Below are positions 47,035 through 56,921 of a stretch of DNA of 64,000 bases, in pieces (position 1 is the first letter of the stretch; every line of letters starts with the position of its first letter). Source of the DNA: Tepidanaerobacter acetatoxydans Re1 (GTDB lineage: Bacteria > Bacillota > Thermosediminibacteria > Thermosediminibacterales > Tepidanaerobacteraceae); assembly GCF_000328765.2 (NCBI RefSeq), contig NC_019954.2:1492501-1556500 (forward strand), in the 5' to 3' direction. Made by a program: the position numbers and the translations under genes. Below the pieces are notes generated by a model that ran no database searches, had not been told where the DNA came from, and was given only the letters and a program-made list of their open reading frames with translations.

Positions 47035-48276
47035 TTATTGGCCAGACTTAATCATTTGGCTCATTTTGAAATACAGTAAAATTGCAATCATTTCCGTGAT
47101 ACAAGTAAACATCTTAATAATCCCCAGTTTATTAAGGTCATATAAAAACCCCACCAAAGCCGATCCACCTAGGAGTGCCAAACCATAGCATGCATTAAAC
47201 ACTCCGTAGCTTGTGCCTCGCTTGTTAAATGGTGTAATATCCGCAATAGCCGAACGCATAATCGTCTCATGGGTTCCTATGACAATCCCGAAAATTATCA
47301 TACCAATAATAATCATTGTCGAAGATGTGCTAAATGTCAAAAATGGAATTAAGAGTGTGATAAATGGTACGGCAATAAGTACTAATAGACCTCCTGTTTT
47401 TGTTTTTGCTTTCTTTTTCATTTGGTCATATGCTCTGCCGATAACAAGTGCTGTTATTGCATCTACAATCATAGCACATGAATATAAGAGAGTTATATTT
47501 CCATCGGATAGCAAATTATTTGCTTTTAAATGATAGCCGATGACACTGAAATTAACAAATCCCAAAGTGCAAAAGAATGTAAAAGCAGTATATATCCAGA
47601 ATGTCGGTCTTAGATTTTCAGTATAAAATTCTCTTTGCTTAATAGAGCGGATTAATTTTTCTCTTTCAGTCTTAAAATATGCAAAGGTTACAAAAAACAT
47701 TAGAGCAATAAACGGTATCAAGAGTAATTTATAACCTAATTGGTACTGGACAACCCTATTTTCAGCGGTAAAATAAAAAACTAAAGTAAAAATTAGAGGG
47801 CCGGTAAATGCGCCGATTTGATCCAGTGCTTCCTGAAGGCCAAAAGCAAATCCAGTTCCAACCTGATTTTCAGCAACTGCAGACAATATTGTATCTTTTG
47901 CAGGATTGCGCAGAGATTTTCCTATGCGCTCTGCAAGAATAAGTATAATAAGAATATTCCAATTCATTGTGAGGCCCATTAAAGGCACAGCTATTAACAT
48001 GCCATAGCCTGTAAAAATAAAAAGCCAGTGTTTTCCGCTCTTATCTGACAGAATACCAGCTATTAGCCGTAAAAAATATCCTAAAAATTCTCCTATACCA
48101 AAAATCAATCCAACTTGTGCAGCATTAATGCCAAGTAAATTGAAGTACTGACTATTTGCGCTACGGGCACTTTCATAGACCATATCGCCTAGTAAACTAA
48201 TAACGCCAAATATAGTTATAACAGCAATGACTGAGTTAAGCTGTTCCTTGGATTCGCTGTTCACCACCCTACGCAC
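47035..48276 (-). CDS. major facilitator superfamily transporter
   Basis: A 413-residue protein with about 11-12 hydrophobic segments and the MFS loop motif GILSDKSGKHWLF between helices 2 and 3; ERIGKSLRNPAKDTILS is a second conserved cytoplasmic loop. The substrate is unknown. The start is uncertain: a GTG at 48276, or GTG codons at 48267/48264 better placed after GAGG. It appears monocistronic. Confidence 0.88.
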   Translation of the reverse strand: MRRVVNSESKEQLNSVIAVITIFGVISLLGDMVYESARSANSQYFNLLGINAAQVGLIFGIGEFLGYFLRLIAGILSDKSGKHWLFIFTGYGMLIAVPLMGLTMNWNILIILILAERIGKSLRNPAKDTILSAVAENQVGTGFAFGLQEALDQIGAFTGPLIFTLVFYFTAENRVVQYQLGYKLLLIPFIALMFFVTFAYFKTEREKLIRSIKQREFYTENLRPTFWIYTAFTFFCTLGFVNFSVIGYHLKANNLLSDGNITLLYSCAMIVDAITALVIGRAYDQMKKKAKTKTGGLLVLIAVPFITLLIPFLTFSTSSTMIIIGMIIFGIVIGTHETIMRSAIADITPFNKRGTSYGVFNACYGLALLGGSALVGFLYDLNKLGIIKMFTCITEMIAILLYFKMSQMIKSGQ

Positions 48277-48338
48277 CTCATTTTTCGCAAATTTATACGT
48301 AGTTTGCTATTAAATTAATTTAGACATTATATCTACCC

Positions 48339-48968
48339 TTATTTAACTTTGATTTTGTCCTTTATTTGTTCAAACTTCTTATCTCCTATTCCCGAAACAT
48401 TCTTTATATCGTCTATAGTCTTAAACAAGCCGTTAGTTTTTCTGTAATCCATAATTTTCTGAGCGGTCACAGGGCCAATGCCGGGTAATTGAATAAGTTC
48501 TGCTTCGCCTGCGGTATTGATATTAATTTTGCCGTCATTTTTAGAACTTACACCTACCGTAGCCTCATAAGTAGTATCTTCGAATTCTGATTGTTCCGGT
48601 GTTTCCCCAATTTGGGGAACATATAATTTATCTTCATCATGCACCTTTTGAGCCAGATTTAACCGTAAAAGATCAGCATCGTGGAGGTGACCTCCTGCTA
48701 TTTCTATAGCATCTTTTACTCTATTCCCTTCTTCCAAAGTATATACGCCGGGGTTTTTTACCGCTCCGGTAACATAAACCACTATTTTCTCCTTTCCTGC
48801 AGCCGGGGCTGTAACAGGGATTGCAGGTTCCTCCTGAAGTTTAAATGCTATCTCCGGAGGCTTCCTGAAAAATACATAATATGTAACAGAACCTAGGGAA
48901 ACAATTAATATCAGCAGTATACCTAAAAGCATTTTTTCTCTCCTGCTAAAATCAAACACTTTTATCAC
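48339..48968 (-). CDS. ComEA family helix-hairpin-helix protein
   Basis: A 209-residue membrane-anchored DNA-binding protein: TM segment (about 13-33), SLBB domain (IVVYVTGAVKNPGVYTLEEG) and C-terminal tandem HhH (KININTAGEAELIQLPGIGPVTAQKI). This is the DNA receptor of natural transformation in Bacillus; comEB/comEC are not next to it here, so competence is not established. Confidence 0.94.
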   Translation of the reverse strand: MIKVFDFSRREKMLLGILLILIVSLGSVTYYVFFRKPPEIAFKLQEEPAIPVTAPAAGKEKIVVYVTGAVKNPGVYTLEEGNRVKDAIEIAGGHLHDADLLRLNLAQKVHDEDKLYVPQIGETPEQSEFEDTTYEATVGVSSKNDGKININTAGEAELIQLPGIGPVTAQKIMDYRKTNGLFKTIDDIKNVSGIGDKKFEQIKDKIKVK

Positions 48969-48987
48969 CTTACCCCCATCAATTTCC

Positions 48988-50541
48988 CTATATTTCTATA
49001 CCTATTATCTCATATAACTTTTTAATATCGATATTAGCCCTGATTATATCCGCCCAGCGATCATATTCAGCCTCTTTAAATTTATTAAAATCAAAAGATT
49101 TGGCATTGTTTGTGATAACACTTTCATCATGTTTAATATTTTTTAAAAAGTTTACGAATCTCATGGTAAAATCATGATTGTCAAATATTCCGTGAATAAA
49201 GGTTCCAAGGGTACGACCCGTTGCTGATATAAGGCCGTCTAATGAATTATCAGAGCAGTTATAGGTTTTTATAAAATTAATTTCTTTGCCTTGTTGTATA
49301 ATATTTCCAGAATATATGCGATAACCTTCTATTTCTGATCCGCTTAAAACATCTGCTGGAGCCGGAAGATTATCTGAAATTTTCCCTAACACACGTATAG
49401 AATCCTGTTGCTGTAGTTCTATGTGCACATCAAGCAAGCCTAATCCTTTTATGTTTTCCTTTATTCCAAAGTCCGAAGAAAAACTCAGGGTTTTTCCCAA
49501 CAAAGGATAACTGCTGCCCATACCCAAAATTACCACACCCGTTTTAGAAAGCTCCTGAATTTCTTTATCCCAACCTCTTGATTGAATAAATTCCATGCTC
49601 TCTTTGGGATTTTCTGATCCCGGAATTAAAACCATATCCGCATCGTCAATGGGACCATTGTATACATATGATAGCTGGATTCCCGGAAATTCACCTAATG
49701 GCGCAAAGTCAGTAAAATTTGTAATTCGAGGCAGACTTAAGACTTTTACCTTTAATTGGCTTTCTTTATCCATATCGGCATTGTCGCTTCTATCATACTT
49801 TTGCATCAACCGTTCTTTTTCCGATTGAGGAGAATCCTCCTCATCTATATAGATATCGGCATAAGGTACAACTCCTAAAACCGGCCGTTTTATTATATCC
49901 TCCAGCATTTCAAGACCTGGTTCAAGCAGCTTTAAATCTCCCCGAAATTTGTTTATTATAACGGCTTTTACCATGGCTTTTTCATTATCATTCAATAAAA
50001 GCATTGTTCCTGCCAATGATGCAAAAACCCCACCTCTGTCAATATCTCCTACAATAACTACTGGGGCATTAACTAATTCGGCCATACCCATATTGACGAT
50101 ATCTCTTTCGCGAAGATTTATTTCCGCAGGACTTCCAGCCCCCTCTATAACAATTATGTCATTATCCCGAGCCAACTCATCATAGCTTTCTTTTATCAGT
50201 TGCATCAGTTTTGGTTTGTATTCATGGTAGTCCATCGCTGAAAAGTTGCCAAAAGGTTTGCCTTTGACTATTACCTGACTATTTTTGTCCGAACGCGGTT
50301 TTAACAGTATTGGATTCATTATGACTGAAGGTTCTATACCGCATGCTTCAGCTTGGGTAGCTTGAGCTCTGCCCATCTCTAAGCCATCCCGGGTTATATA
50401 TGAATTTAATGCCATATTTTGGGATTTGAATGGCGCAACTTTAAATCCATCTTGCTTAAATAACCTGCAAAGTCCGGTAACTAATCGACTTTTTCCTACG
50501 GAAGAGCCAGTTCCTTGAATCATTATGCATTTAGCTGTCAT
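48988..50541 (-). CDS. cobQ: CobQ-like cobyric acid synthase with degenerate glutaminase domain
   Basis: A 517-residue protein. The N-terminal ATP-dependent amidoligase domain is intact (MIQGTGSSVGKS, PFKSQNMALNSYIT, GRAQATQAEAC, VIEGAGSPAEINL, DIDRGGVFASL). The C-terminal amidotransferase domain is abnormal: where CobQ has GICGGYQ with the nucleophilic Cys, this protein has GMGSSYP (Gly342), and the GYEIHMG motif reads GYRIYSG. His450 (GTFIHGIFDN) is kept. The family makes cobyric acid by amidating adenosylcobyrinic a,c-diamide with glutamine nitrogen. The ATG overlaps the sufBD stop by 4 nt. No other cobalamin gene is in the window. Confidence 0.88.
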   Translation of the reverse strand: MTAKCIMIQGTGSSVGKSRLVTGLCRLFKQDGFKVAPFKSQNMALNSYITRDGLEMGRAQATQAEACGIEPSVIMNPILLKPRSDKNSQVIVKGKPFGNFSAMDYHEYKPKLMQLIKESYDELARDNDIIVIEGAGSPAEINLRERDIVNMGMAELVNAPVVIVGDIDRGGVFASLAGTMLLLNDNEKAMVKAVIINKFRGDLKLLEPGLEMLEDIIKRPVLGVVPYADIYIDEEDSPQSEKERLMQKYDRSDNADMDKESQLKVKVLSLPRITNFTDFAPLGEFPGIQLSYVYNGPIDDADMVLIPGSENPKESMEFIQSRGWDKEIQELSKTGVVILGMGSSYPLLGKTLSFSSDFGIKENIKGLGLLDVHIELQQQDSIRVLGKISDNLPAPADVLSGSEIEGYRIYSGNIIQQGKEINFIKTYNCSDNSLDGLISATGRTLGTFIHGIFDNHDFTMRFVNFLKNIKHDESVITNNAKSFDFNKFKEAEYDRWADIIRANIDIKKLYEIIGIEI

Positions 50542-51461
50542 TGCAGAAAACCTCGTAGTATGACATCCTCAGCTTCTTCTTCAGAAAGACCCAGAGTCAT
50601 TAATTTTAGAAGCTGTTCTTCGGCTATTCTACCAATAGCAGCCTCGTGAGTCAATTGAGCATCTGGATGCTCTGCGGTAATAGCAGGCGTTGAGCTTATT
50701 TTGCCTTGATCCATTATGATAGAATCACATTCAACATGTCCCTTACTGCTGGCCCTGGCGATAACTATTGGCCGAAATACCTGCTTGGAATTATCTTTTG
50801 CAACCGAGCGAGATACAACTTTTGCATTGGAACCCCGACCATTAAGCTCTATTGTCATATCAGATACCGCTTCCTGATTTTGGTGGGTCAAAAGACGTTC
50901 GGTTATAATCAGGCTTGCCCCTTCGGCTAATTTAGCTTTTGTATCGCGGACAGTGCTATCAACACCTTTTATTTGCACAAGTTCCATTTCCGCCATAGAG
51001 TCTTGCTCCATCATGACAAGTGTTTGTGGGTTTAAAACCCTTTCACCGCTTCCTTCGCCTTCACCGTAGTGTTTTTCTAAATACCGCATTTTTGCACCCT
51101 TTTTAACAATTATTTCATGAATACCGTCATGCTGGGATTTTTTAGAGCCAGGATTATGAATTCCACAGCCGGCGACTACAGTTACATCAGCACCTTCACC
51201 TATGATGATTGTATTATATACGACATCCACCACTCCGGACATGGTTATCAAAACAGGAATGTGTACCGCCTCATTTTTAGTGCCTGGCGCAATTATGACA
51301 TCGATGCCGGGCTTGTCAGTTTTTGGGCGAACCTCAATATTGGCAGAAGAATGACGTATGATTCCCTCTCCATTCTTTCTGATATTAACAGCTCCTGATG
51401 GTATTTTATGCAAATCTGCAATATTTTTCAAAAGCTCATTTTCAATAGCATTCAATTTCAT
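50538..51461 (-). CDS. SufB/SufD-like Fe-S scaffold protein (minimal SUF/SMS type)
   Basis: A 307-residue SufBD protein, shorter than Bacillus SufB or SufD. It has the beta-helix core with VVAGCGIHNPGSKKSQHDGIHE, GRGSNAKVVSRSVAKDNS, HVECDSIIMDQGKISSTPAI and EHPDAQLTHEAAIGRI, matching the conserved SufBD C-terminal region. With SufC it would form an ATP-driven Fe-S assembly complex of the two-gene clostridial/archaeal kind. The start is ATG 51461, 8 nt after GGAGG; it overlaps sufC by 20 nt. Confidence 0.92.
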   Translation of the reverse strand: MKLNAIENELLKNIADLHKIPSGAVNIRKNGEGIIRHSSANIEVRPKTDKPGIDVIIAPGTKNEAVHIPVLITMSGVVDVVYNTIIIGEGADVTVVAGCGIHNPGSKKSQHDGIHEIIVKKGAKMRYLEKHYGEGEGSGERVLNPQTLVMMEQDSMAEMELVQIKGVDSTVRDTKAKLAEGASLIITERLLTHQNQEAVSDMTIELNGRGSNAKVVSRSVAKDNSKQVFRPIVIARASSKGHVECDSIIMDQGKISSTPAITAEHPDAQLTHEAAIGRIAEEQLLKLMTLGLSEEEAEDVILRGFLQ

Positions 51462-52179
51462 TATCATTACCTCCACAATTTGCCTGCCAGCAGCATCTTG
51501 AATCCTTTTGTATCAGTGGCAATATTTTATCCTTCGAACCTCTTTCGGCTATCTTGCCGTCGGCCAAAAGAATTATTTCATCCGCCAGTGATAAGACTCT
51601 TTCATGGTGCGTAATAACCACACTTGTTACATTGCCTTTTTTATGGTAGTTTCTAATTAGTTGCAGTAGGTTTTCAAAGCTCCAAAGGTCAACACCTGCT
51701 TCCGGTTCATCGTAGATTACTAATTTTGATGGTCTTGCAAGAACAGTGGCTAACTCAATCCTCTTCATCTCGCCGCCTGAAAGGCTTGCATCGCATTCTC
51801 TGTCAAGATAATCCTGAGGGCATAAACCTACTGCTCGAAGCATAGCCCTTAACGAGCTTTCGTCTGCAGATATTTTAAGCAGGTCTTTGATCTTCATACC
51901 CTTAAATCTGGGAGGATTTTGAAACGCATAACTGATGCCGACCTTGGCACGTTCGGTTATGCTTAGATTTGTTATATCCTCGCCATCAAAAATCAGTCGG
52001 CCTTTATCATTTTTATAAATACCCATAATGACTTTGGCTAGTGACGTTTTCCCGCCGCCATTTGGACCGGTCAAGGCATAAAACTTATTATTCTCCAACT
52101 CTAAATTTATATCTTCTAATATAGAAAAGTCCTCATGACCGTTTTTCAAGTGCAGGTAAACAGATTCGAGTTTTAACAT
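51442..52179 (-). CDS. sufC: Fe-S cluster assembly ATPase SufC
   Basis: A 245-residue ABC-type ATPase with Walker A TGPNGGGKTS, Q-loop YAFQNPPRFKGMKI, signature LSGGEMKRIELATVLA and Walker B LVIYDEPEAGVDLWS, all typical of SufC. The C-terminus carries an unusual Cys-containing tail (CCWQANCGGNDNEIEC) that overlaps the start of sufBD. Start ATG 52179 after AAGAGG. First gene of sufC-sufBD-cobQ. Confidence 0.94.
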   Translation of the reverse strand: MLKLESVYLHLKNGHEDFSILEDINLELENNKFYALTGPNGGGKTSLAKVIMGIYKNDKGRLIFDGEDITNLSITERAKVGISYAFQNPPRFKGMKIKDLLKISADESSLRAMLRAVGLCPQDYLDRECDASLSGGEMKRIELATVLARPSKLVIYDEPEAGVDLWSFENLLQLIRNYHKKGNVTSVVITHHERVLSLADEIILLADGKIAERGSKDKILPLIQKDSRCCWQANCGGNDNEIECY

Positions 52180-52203
52180 AATTCTCAACCTCTTTCCTTC
52201 CGT

Positions 52204-52231
52204 ATTATATATATTGCATAAAGCTAAACAA
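52204..52231 (-). promoter_or_regulatory. promoter of the sufC operon
   Basis: Minus strand: TTGTTT (52226-52231), a 16-nt spacer and TATAAT (52204-52209), ending about 25 nt ahead of sufC. Confidence 0.6.
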
Positions 52232-52445
52232 AAATTTATTCAACAGCTATTTACGGGTAATTGTTAACCTGTTAATATTTTACCTCACTTTACTCTTTCA
52301 TACAATAGTTGCCCTTTGATAAATAGCCGTTCTTAAATAACTCAAAACCATTATATGGAATATTAAGGTGATATAGGGTAAAATCAAAATAATTACGGCA
52401 TGCATATCAAAATATCTTAATTTATCTTTCAAGTTTTGCAACACA
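52232..52445. other. AT-rich intergenic DNA between leuS terminator and sufC promoter
   Basis: No supported gene. A short frame on the minus strand begins inside the leuS terminator hairpin and lacks a ribosome-binding site. Repeated TTAAC/GTTAA words at 52257-52280 could be a regulator site but are not convincing. Confidence 0.5.
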
Positions 52446-52477
52446 AAAAGAGCACCAATCATTTCCGTTGGTGCTCC
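52446..52477 (-). terminator. terminator of leuS
   Basis: GAGCACCAA (52450-52458) and TTGGTGCTC (52468-52476) around a 9-nt loop, followed on the minus strand by TTTTTGTG. Confidence 0.85.
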
Positions 52478-52550
52478 ACACAAAATGTTATATTATTTCA
52501 CCGTCTATTTTACTCGTGGACAGCTAATTATATAAAATTCTTAAAATAAA

Positions 52551-55001
52551 TTACTTTACCACTATATTTACAAGCTTTTTAGGTACAGTAATAACCTTTA
52601 CTATTTTTTTATCTTCTAATAAAGGTAAAAGTTTTTCTTGTTTTAATGCTGCTTCTCTCATTTCATCTTCTGAGGCTTCAACAGAAATTTTCATTTTATC
52701 TCGCACTTTTCCATTAATCTGTATAACAATTTCTATTTCATCTTCCACTATGGCATTAGCATCATATTTAGGCCAAGGCATTAGATGAACACTCTCTTTA
52801 TGGCCTAAAGTATGCCACAACTCCTCCGTTATATGAGGGGCAAAAGGAGCTAGCAGCAAAAGGAGATTATCTAAAGCTTCTTTTAATACGGTTTTTGAAA
52901 TGTTAGTATCTTTGTGGGCATTTAATCCGTTTACCATTTCCATTATAGCACTTATAGCAGTATTAAAGTTAAACCTTTCACTGACATCTTCAGTTACTTT
53001 CTTGATAGTTTTGTGAGTAATACGGCGTACATCCTTATCATATTCTCCAAAGTTCCCTGCATTACTTAATTTATTGGATAATTCTTCTACCAGTCGAAAG
53101 ACCCTCTGAAGAAATCTAAAACATCCTTCCACACCTTGGTCACTCCACTCCAAATCCCTTTCCGGTGGAGCAGCAAAAAGTATGAACAGCCTTGCAGTAT
53201 CGGCTCCATATTTTTCTATAATTTCTTCAGGACTTACAGTGTTCCCAATAGATTTTGACATCTTGACACCGTCTCTTAACACCATACCCTGTGTGAGCAA
53301 ATTCTCAAAAGGCTCATCAACGGTTACCAGGCCGGCATCACGAATTACCTTATTAAAAAACCTTGAATACATCAAATGCAGTATGGCATGTTCTACACCG
53401 CCTATATATTGATCCACTGGCATCCAATAATTAACCTTTTCTCGAGCAAATGGTTCTTCTTCGTTTCTGGCATCGGTATATCTGTAAAAATACCAAGAAG
53501 AACATACAAAGGTATCCATCGTATCGGTTTCTCTGCGAGCCAGTCCATGGCATTTTGGACAAGTTGTATTTAAAAACTTATCACATTCTTGCAGTGGGGA
53601 AGTGCTTCGACCATTAAATTGTATATCTTCCGGCAGCAATACCGGTAAGTCCTCTTCGCGCACAGGGACTACACCGCATTTATCACAGTAAATTATGGGT
53701 ATAGGTGCACCCCAGTATCTCTGACGTGAAATCAGCCAGTCTCTAAGTTTAAAGTTTACTTCAAACTTTCCAATTCCTATATCTTCCATATATCGACCTA
53801 TGGCTTTGATGGCCTCAATATTACTCATACCGTTAAATCTATCGGAGTTCACCAGGATGCCGTCATCTACAAAAGCCTCATTCATTTCATCAGGATGTAA
53901 GGTTTTATCTTGCGGAGAAATAACTACCTTTATAGGCAAGTTATACTTTTTCGCAAATTCAAAGTCACGCTGGTCATGGGCCGGAACCCCCATAACAGCC
54001 CCAGTGCCATAACCCAATAGCACATAATTTGCTATCCAAATAGGCACTTTTTCGCCGTTCATGGGATTTATAGCATATGCTCCTGTAAACACACCCTCTT
54101 TTTCAGTTTCAGTAGAAGTCCTGACTATTTCGTTGTATTTTTCCATTTTCTTTTTAAATTCTTTAACAGAAACTTCATACTCTGTTCCAGAAGAAAGGGT
54201 TTCTACCAACGGATGTTCAGGTGCTAAGACTACATATGAAACCCCATAGACCGTATCAGGTCGTGTGGTAAATACTGAAATTTTATCACCCGTTTTCTCA
54301 GCATTAAATGAGAACTCCACACCTTCACTTCGTCCAATCCAATTTTGCTGCATGGTTTTGACTTTATCCGGCCATCCATGAAGTTTTTCCAAATCATTTA
54401 ACAGTTCGTCCGCATAATCAGTTATCTTAAAAAACCATTGTTCAAGTTCTTTTTTAACAACCTCAGTTTTGCAGCGGTCACATATTCCATCTACCACCTG
54501 TTCGTTTGCCAAAACTGTTGAACATGATGGGCACCAATTCACAAAAGCCTTTTTGCGATACGCAAGACCTCTTTTATATAACAATAAAAAAAACCACTGA
54601 GTCCATTTATAGTAATTAGGGTGACATGTAGCAACTTCTCTATCCCAGTCATAGCTTAATCCTAATTGCTTTAACTGTGTTCTCATATTATCGATATTAC
54701 TCCATGTCCATTTAGACGGATGTATGCCATGCTTTATGGCAGCATTTTCAGCCGGAAGACCAAATGCATCCCACCCCATGGGATAGAGTACATTAAAACC
54801 GTTCATTCTTTTAAATCGTGCAACTACGTCACCTATTGAATAATTGCGAACATGGCCCATATGCAGATTCCCTGAAGGATATGGAAACATTTCAAGACAG
54901 TAATATTTAGGTTTATTATAATCTTCTGAGGTTTTGTATATCTTATTTTCTTCCCATTTTTTCTGCCACTTACTCTCGATAAGTTTAAAATCGTATTTCA
55001 A
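52551..55001 (-). CDS. leuS: leucyl-tRNA synthetase
   Basis: An 816-residue class I synthetase with [18 protein letters not shown] (HIGH at 47-50), the editing domain ([30 protein letters not shown]), [17 protein letters not shown] (KMSKS) and zinc-binding Cys pairs. It is preceded by its own T-box leader. Confidence 0.98.
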   Translation of the reverse strand: MKYDFKLIESKWQKKWEENKIYKTSEDYNKPKYYCLEMFPYPSGNLHMGHVRNYSIGDVVARFKRMNGFNVLYPMGWDAFGLPAENAAIKHGIHPSKWTWSNIDNMRTQLKQLGLSYDWDREVATCHPNYYKWTQWFFLLLYKRGLAYRKKAFVNWCPSCSTVLANEQVVDGICDRCKTEVVKKELEQWFFKITDYADELLNDLEKLHGWPDKVKTMQQNWIGRSEGVEFSFNAEKTGDKISVFTTRPDTVYGVSYVVLAPEHPLVETLSSGTEYEVSVKEFKKKMEKYNEIVRTSTETEKEGVFTGAYAINPMNGEKVPIWIANYVLLGYGTGAVMGVPAHDQRDFEFAKKYNLPIKVVISPQDKTLHPDEMNEAFVDDGILVNSDRFNGMSNIEAIKAIGRYMEDIGIGKFEVNFKLRDWLISRQRYWGAPIPIIYCDKCGVVPVREEDLPVLLPEDIQFNGRSTSPLQECDKFLNTTCPKCHGLARRETDTMDTFVCSSWYFYRYTDARNEEEPFAREKVNYWMPVDQYIGGVEHAILHLMYSRFFNKVIRDAGLVTVDEPFENLLTQGMVLRDGVKMSKSIGNTVSPEEIIEKYGADTARLFILFAAPPERDLEWSDQGVEGCFRFLQRVFRLVEELSNKLSNAGNFGEYDKDVRRITHKTIKKVTEDVSERFNFNTAISAIMEMVNGLNAHKDTNISKTVLKEALDNLLLLLAPFAPHITEELWHTLGHKESVHLMPWPKYDANAIVEDEIEIVIQINGKVRDKMKISVEASEDEMREAALKQEKLLPLLEDKKIVKVITVPKKLVNIVVK

Positions 55002-55087
55002 CTTAATTGCCTCCTTCGTAAATAATATTCAAAAAGCAGCTAGGTTTATATTATATTAACAAAAGCTTATATTTTAATGCATTAAAT

Positions 55088-55285
55088 TAAAAAAAGTTTC
55101 TTATCCCTTGTTAGGGACGAGAAACTCTTCCTCGCGGTACCACCCTAATTGGCCTTAATGCCCAACTTAAACATTTTAACGCCTGTCGGCTTAGCCGAAG
55201 GTGAGTTCGGAGGTTTACTCTCCCGGATTTCACCAGTATTCCGAGTCTCTGCTTAGAGTAACTACCTCTTACTACTCCTTCTAGT
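55088..55285 (-). ncRNA. T-box riboswitch of leuS
   Basis: The minus strand carries AGGGTGGTACCGCG (55133-55146) followed by a terminator with arms AGTTTCT (55120-55126) and AGAAACT (55095-55101), inner GTCCC/AGGGA-type pairing and a T7 tract. Stem I begins AGGAGTAGTAAGAGG. The likely specifier is CTC (55203-55205), a Leu codon, in GAACTCACC; this is inferred. The promoter is not clear; a weak TCGAAT-17-GATACT lies just upstream. Confidence 0.93.
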
Positions 55286-55323
55286 ATCTTTTAAATTAAG
55301 TAATGATTCGATAGAATAAATAA

Positions 55324-55728
55324 TTATATTAGATTTTCCTTATTATTATATTGCAAGTCTTTTTTAGTGTCAATGCTATCCGACGGTAAATCAATCGTTT
55401 TTGCATCTGCCCAGAGTCGCTCCAACATGTAGTATTCTCTTTCAGAACGAGTAAAAATATGAACAATTACATCATAAAAATCTATAAGCACCCATCTGCC
55501 GTCTTTATAGCCTTCTTTGCTTTTAAATCTATATCCTTTTGCAACAAGCCTTTGTTCAACTTCGTCGGCCAGTGCTTGAACATGAATCGGTGATATGCCG
55601 GTAGCTATTACAAAGTAATCAGAAAATACCGCTATAGAACTTATATCCAGCACTAAAATATCCTGACCCTTTTTATCCTTTAAAATACCGGCCGCTTCAA
55701 TGGCACAGGTTTTAGGGTCTATTATCAT
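55324..55728 (-). CDS. rsfS: ribosome silencing factor RsfS
   Basis: A 134-residue protein that binds L14 and blocks subunit joining under starvation. The conserved core is DILVLDISSIAVFSDYFVIA, YKDGRWVLIDFYDVIVHIF and REYYMLERLWADA. It is placed after nadD, yqeK and the LCP gene, a standard cluster. Confidence 0.97.
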   Translation of the reverse strand: MIIDPKTCAIEAAGILKDKKGQDILVLDISSIAVFSDYFVIATGISPIHVQALADEVEQRLVAKGYRFKSKEGYKDGRWVLIDFYDVIVHIFTRSEREYYMLERLWADAKTIDLPSDSIDTKKDLQYNNKENLI

Positions 55729-55745
55729 CCATTTCCCTCCATATA

Positions 55746-56921
55746 TTAATTTGCATCCTTCCCAACTATTATCGTAGGAAGAACAATACTGTCATCTGCT
55801 TCTTCTTCAAGCCGTGCCTGCGTAAGCACTTTAGCAATTTCCTCCGCTTCACTCTTTTTATCCTTCGGATATATTATAGTGGTAGTTTCGTAATCGAAAT
55901 TATCGGCATTTGCCACAGTAACTACCTTAAAGCCTTGGGATTCGAGCTTACTTGCCACTTTAGAAGCAACACCTTTAGCGCCATTACCGTTTAGCACGGC
56001 AACTTTAATGTTACCATCATCAAAAAATATCTCATCTATCATCTCGTCAAGCTGATTCTGAAAAGGTATAAAATAGCTTGTCCCCGAAATGTATTTGCCC
56101 TCACCCGGTACTATATACATTTTTATATCTTCTTGCTTTACCTGCCTTGCAAAATTAGCCAGACTTGCCATCTCTAAAGGTTGTATATCGGTTTCTACAT
56201 TTTCTTGAATTATATCTATGATTTTAGGAAGCTTTAAAAGAGTAGCAGGTTTAAGGGCTTTTTTTATCAGAGCCTCCACGAATTGCTGCTGAGCTTTAAC
56301 GCGGCCAATATCGGCATCTGCATAACCCCTATATCTTACAAATTGTTCCGCCTTATCTCCATCAAGAGTTTGCTGCCCGGGGTATAAATCTATATATATA
56401 CCACCTGCAGGGTCACTGTATTTCATTCGTTCTTTAATATCTATGTCTACACCGCCCAAGGCCTCTACTATATTTTTAAAGCTTGAAAGCTTAACTACCA
56501 CATAATTGTGAATAGGCACACCTAAAAAATTCTTTACGGTTTTTACCGCTAAATCTGCTCCGCCAAACGCTGTTGCAGCATTTATCTTTTGAATTCCGTA
56601 TTCTCCAAGCCTTATTCTCGTATCTCTCGGGATTGATAAAATTTTGACATCTTTATTTTTTTTGTCCAAACTTACTACTAAAATAGTATCTGAACGATGC
56701 CGGTTATGTTCTTCTTTAGCTCCTAAGGTACCTGCATCCATGCCCAAAAGTAATATATTTTGTCTGCCGCCTTCCACTAGTTCATCGGTATTTGAAGTAT
56801 TAGGATCGCTGCCGGCTTCCAATGGTGCATTCAAACTCCTAAGCGTATAATAGAATCCGCTTCCCAGCGAAAGTACTATAAATAAAAGAATTGATAAAGC
56901 TATTTTTAAAGGCCTTTTCAT
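55746..56921 (-). CDS. LytR-CpsA-Psr family protein
   Basis: A 391-residue extracytoplasmic ligase attaching anionic glycopolymers to peptidoglycan. An N-terminal membrane anchor (about 5-27), the LCP domain (NILLLGMDAG, HRSDTILVVSLD, ILSIPRDTRI, FVRYRGYADADIGR with catalytic Arg/Asp residues) and a C-terminal LytR_C domain (IKVAVLNGNGAKGVASKVA). Its start overlaps yqeK by 4 nt. Confidence 0.95.
   Translation of the reverse strand: MKRPLKIALSILLFIVLSLGSGFYYTLRSLNAPLEAGSDPNTSNTDELVEGGRQNILLLGMDAGTLGAKEEHNRHRSDTILVVSLDKKNKDVKILSIPRDTRIRLGEYGIQKINAATAFGGADLAVKTVKNFLGVPIHNYVVVKLSSFKNIVEALGGVDIDIKERMKYSDPAGGIYIDLYPGQQTLDGDKAEQFVRYRGYADADIGRVKAQQQFVEALIKKALKPATLLKLPKIIDIIQENVETDIQPLEMASLANFARQVKQEDIKMYIVPGEGKYISGTSYFIPFQNQLDEMIDEIFFDDGNIKVAVLNGNGAKGVASKVASKLESQGFKVVTVANADNFDYETTTIIYPKDKKSEAEEIAKVLTQARLEEEADDSIVLPTIIVGKDAN

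Noticed and set aside
52298-52483. 61-codon minus-strand frame downstream of leuS
   Set aside because: It begins within the leuS terminator hairpin and has no Shine-Dalgarno; part looks hydrophobic only because of composition.
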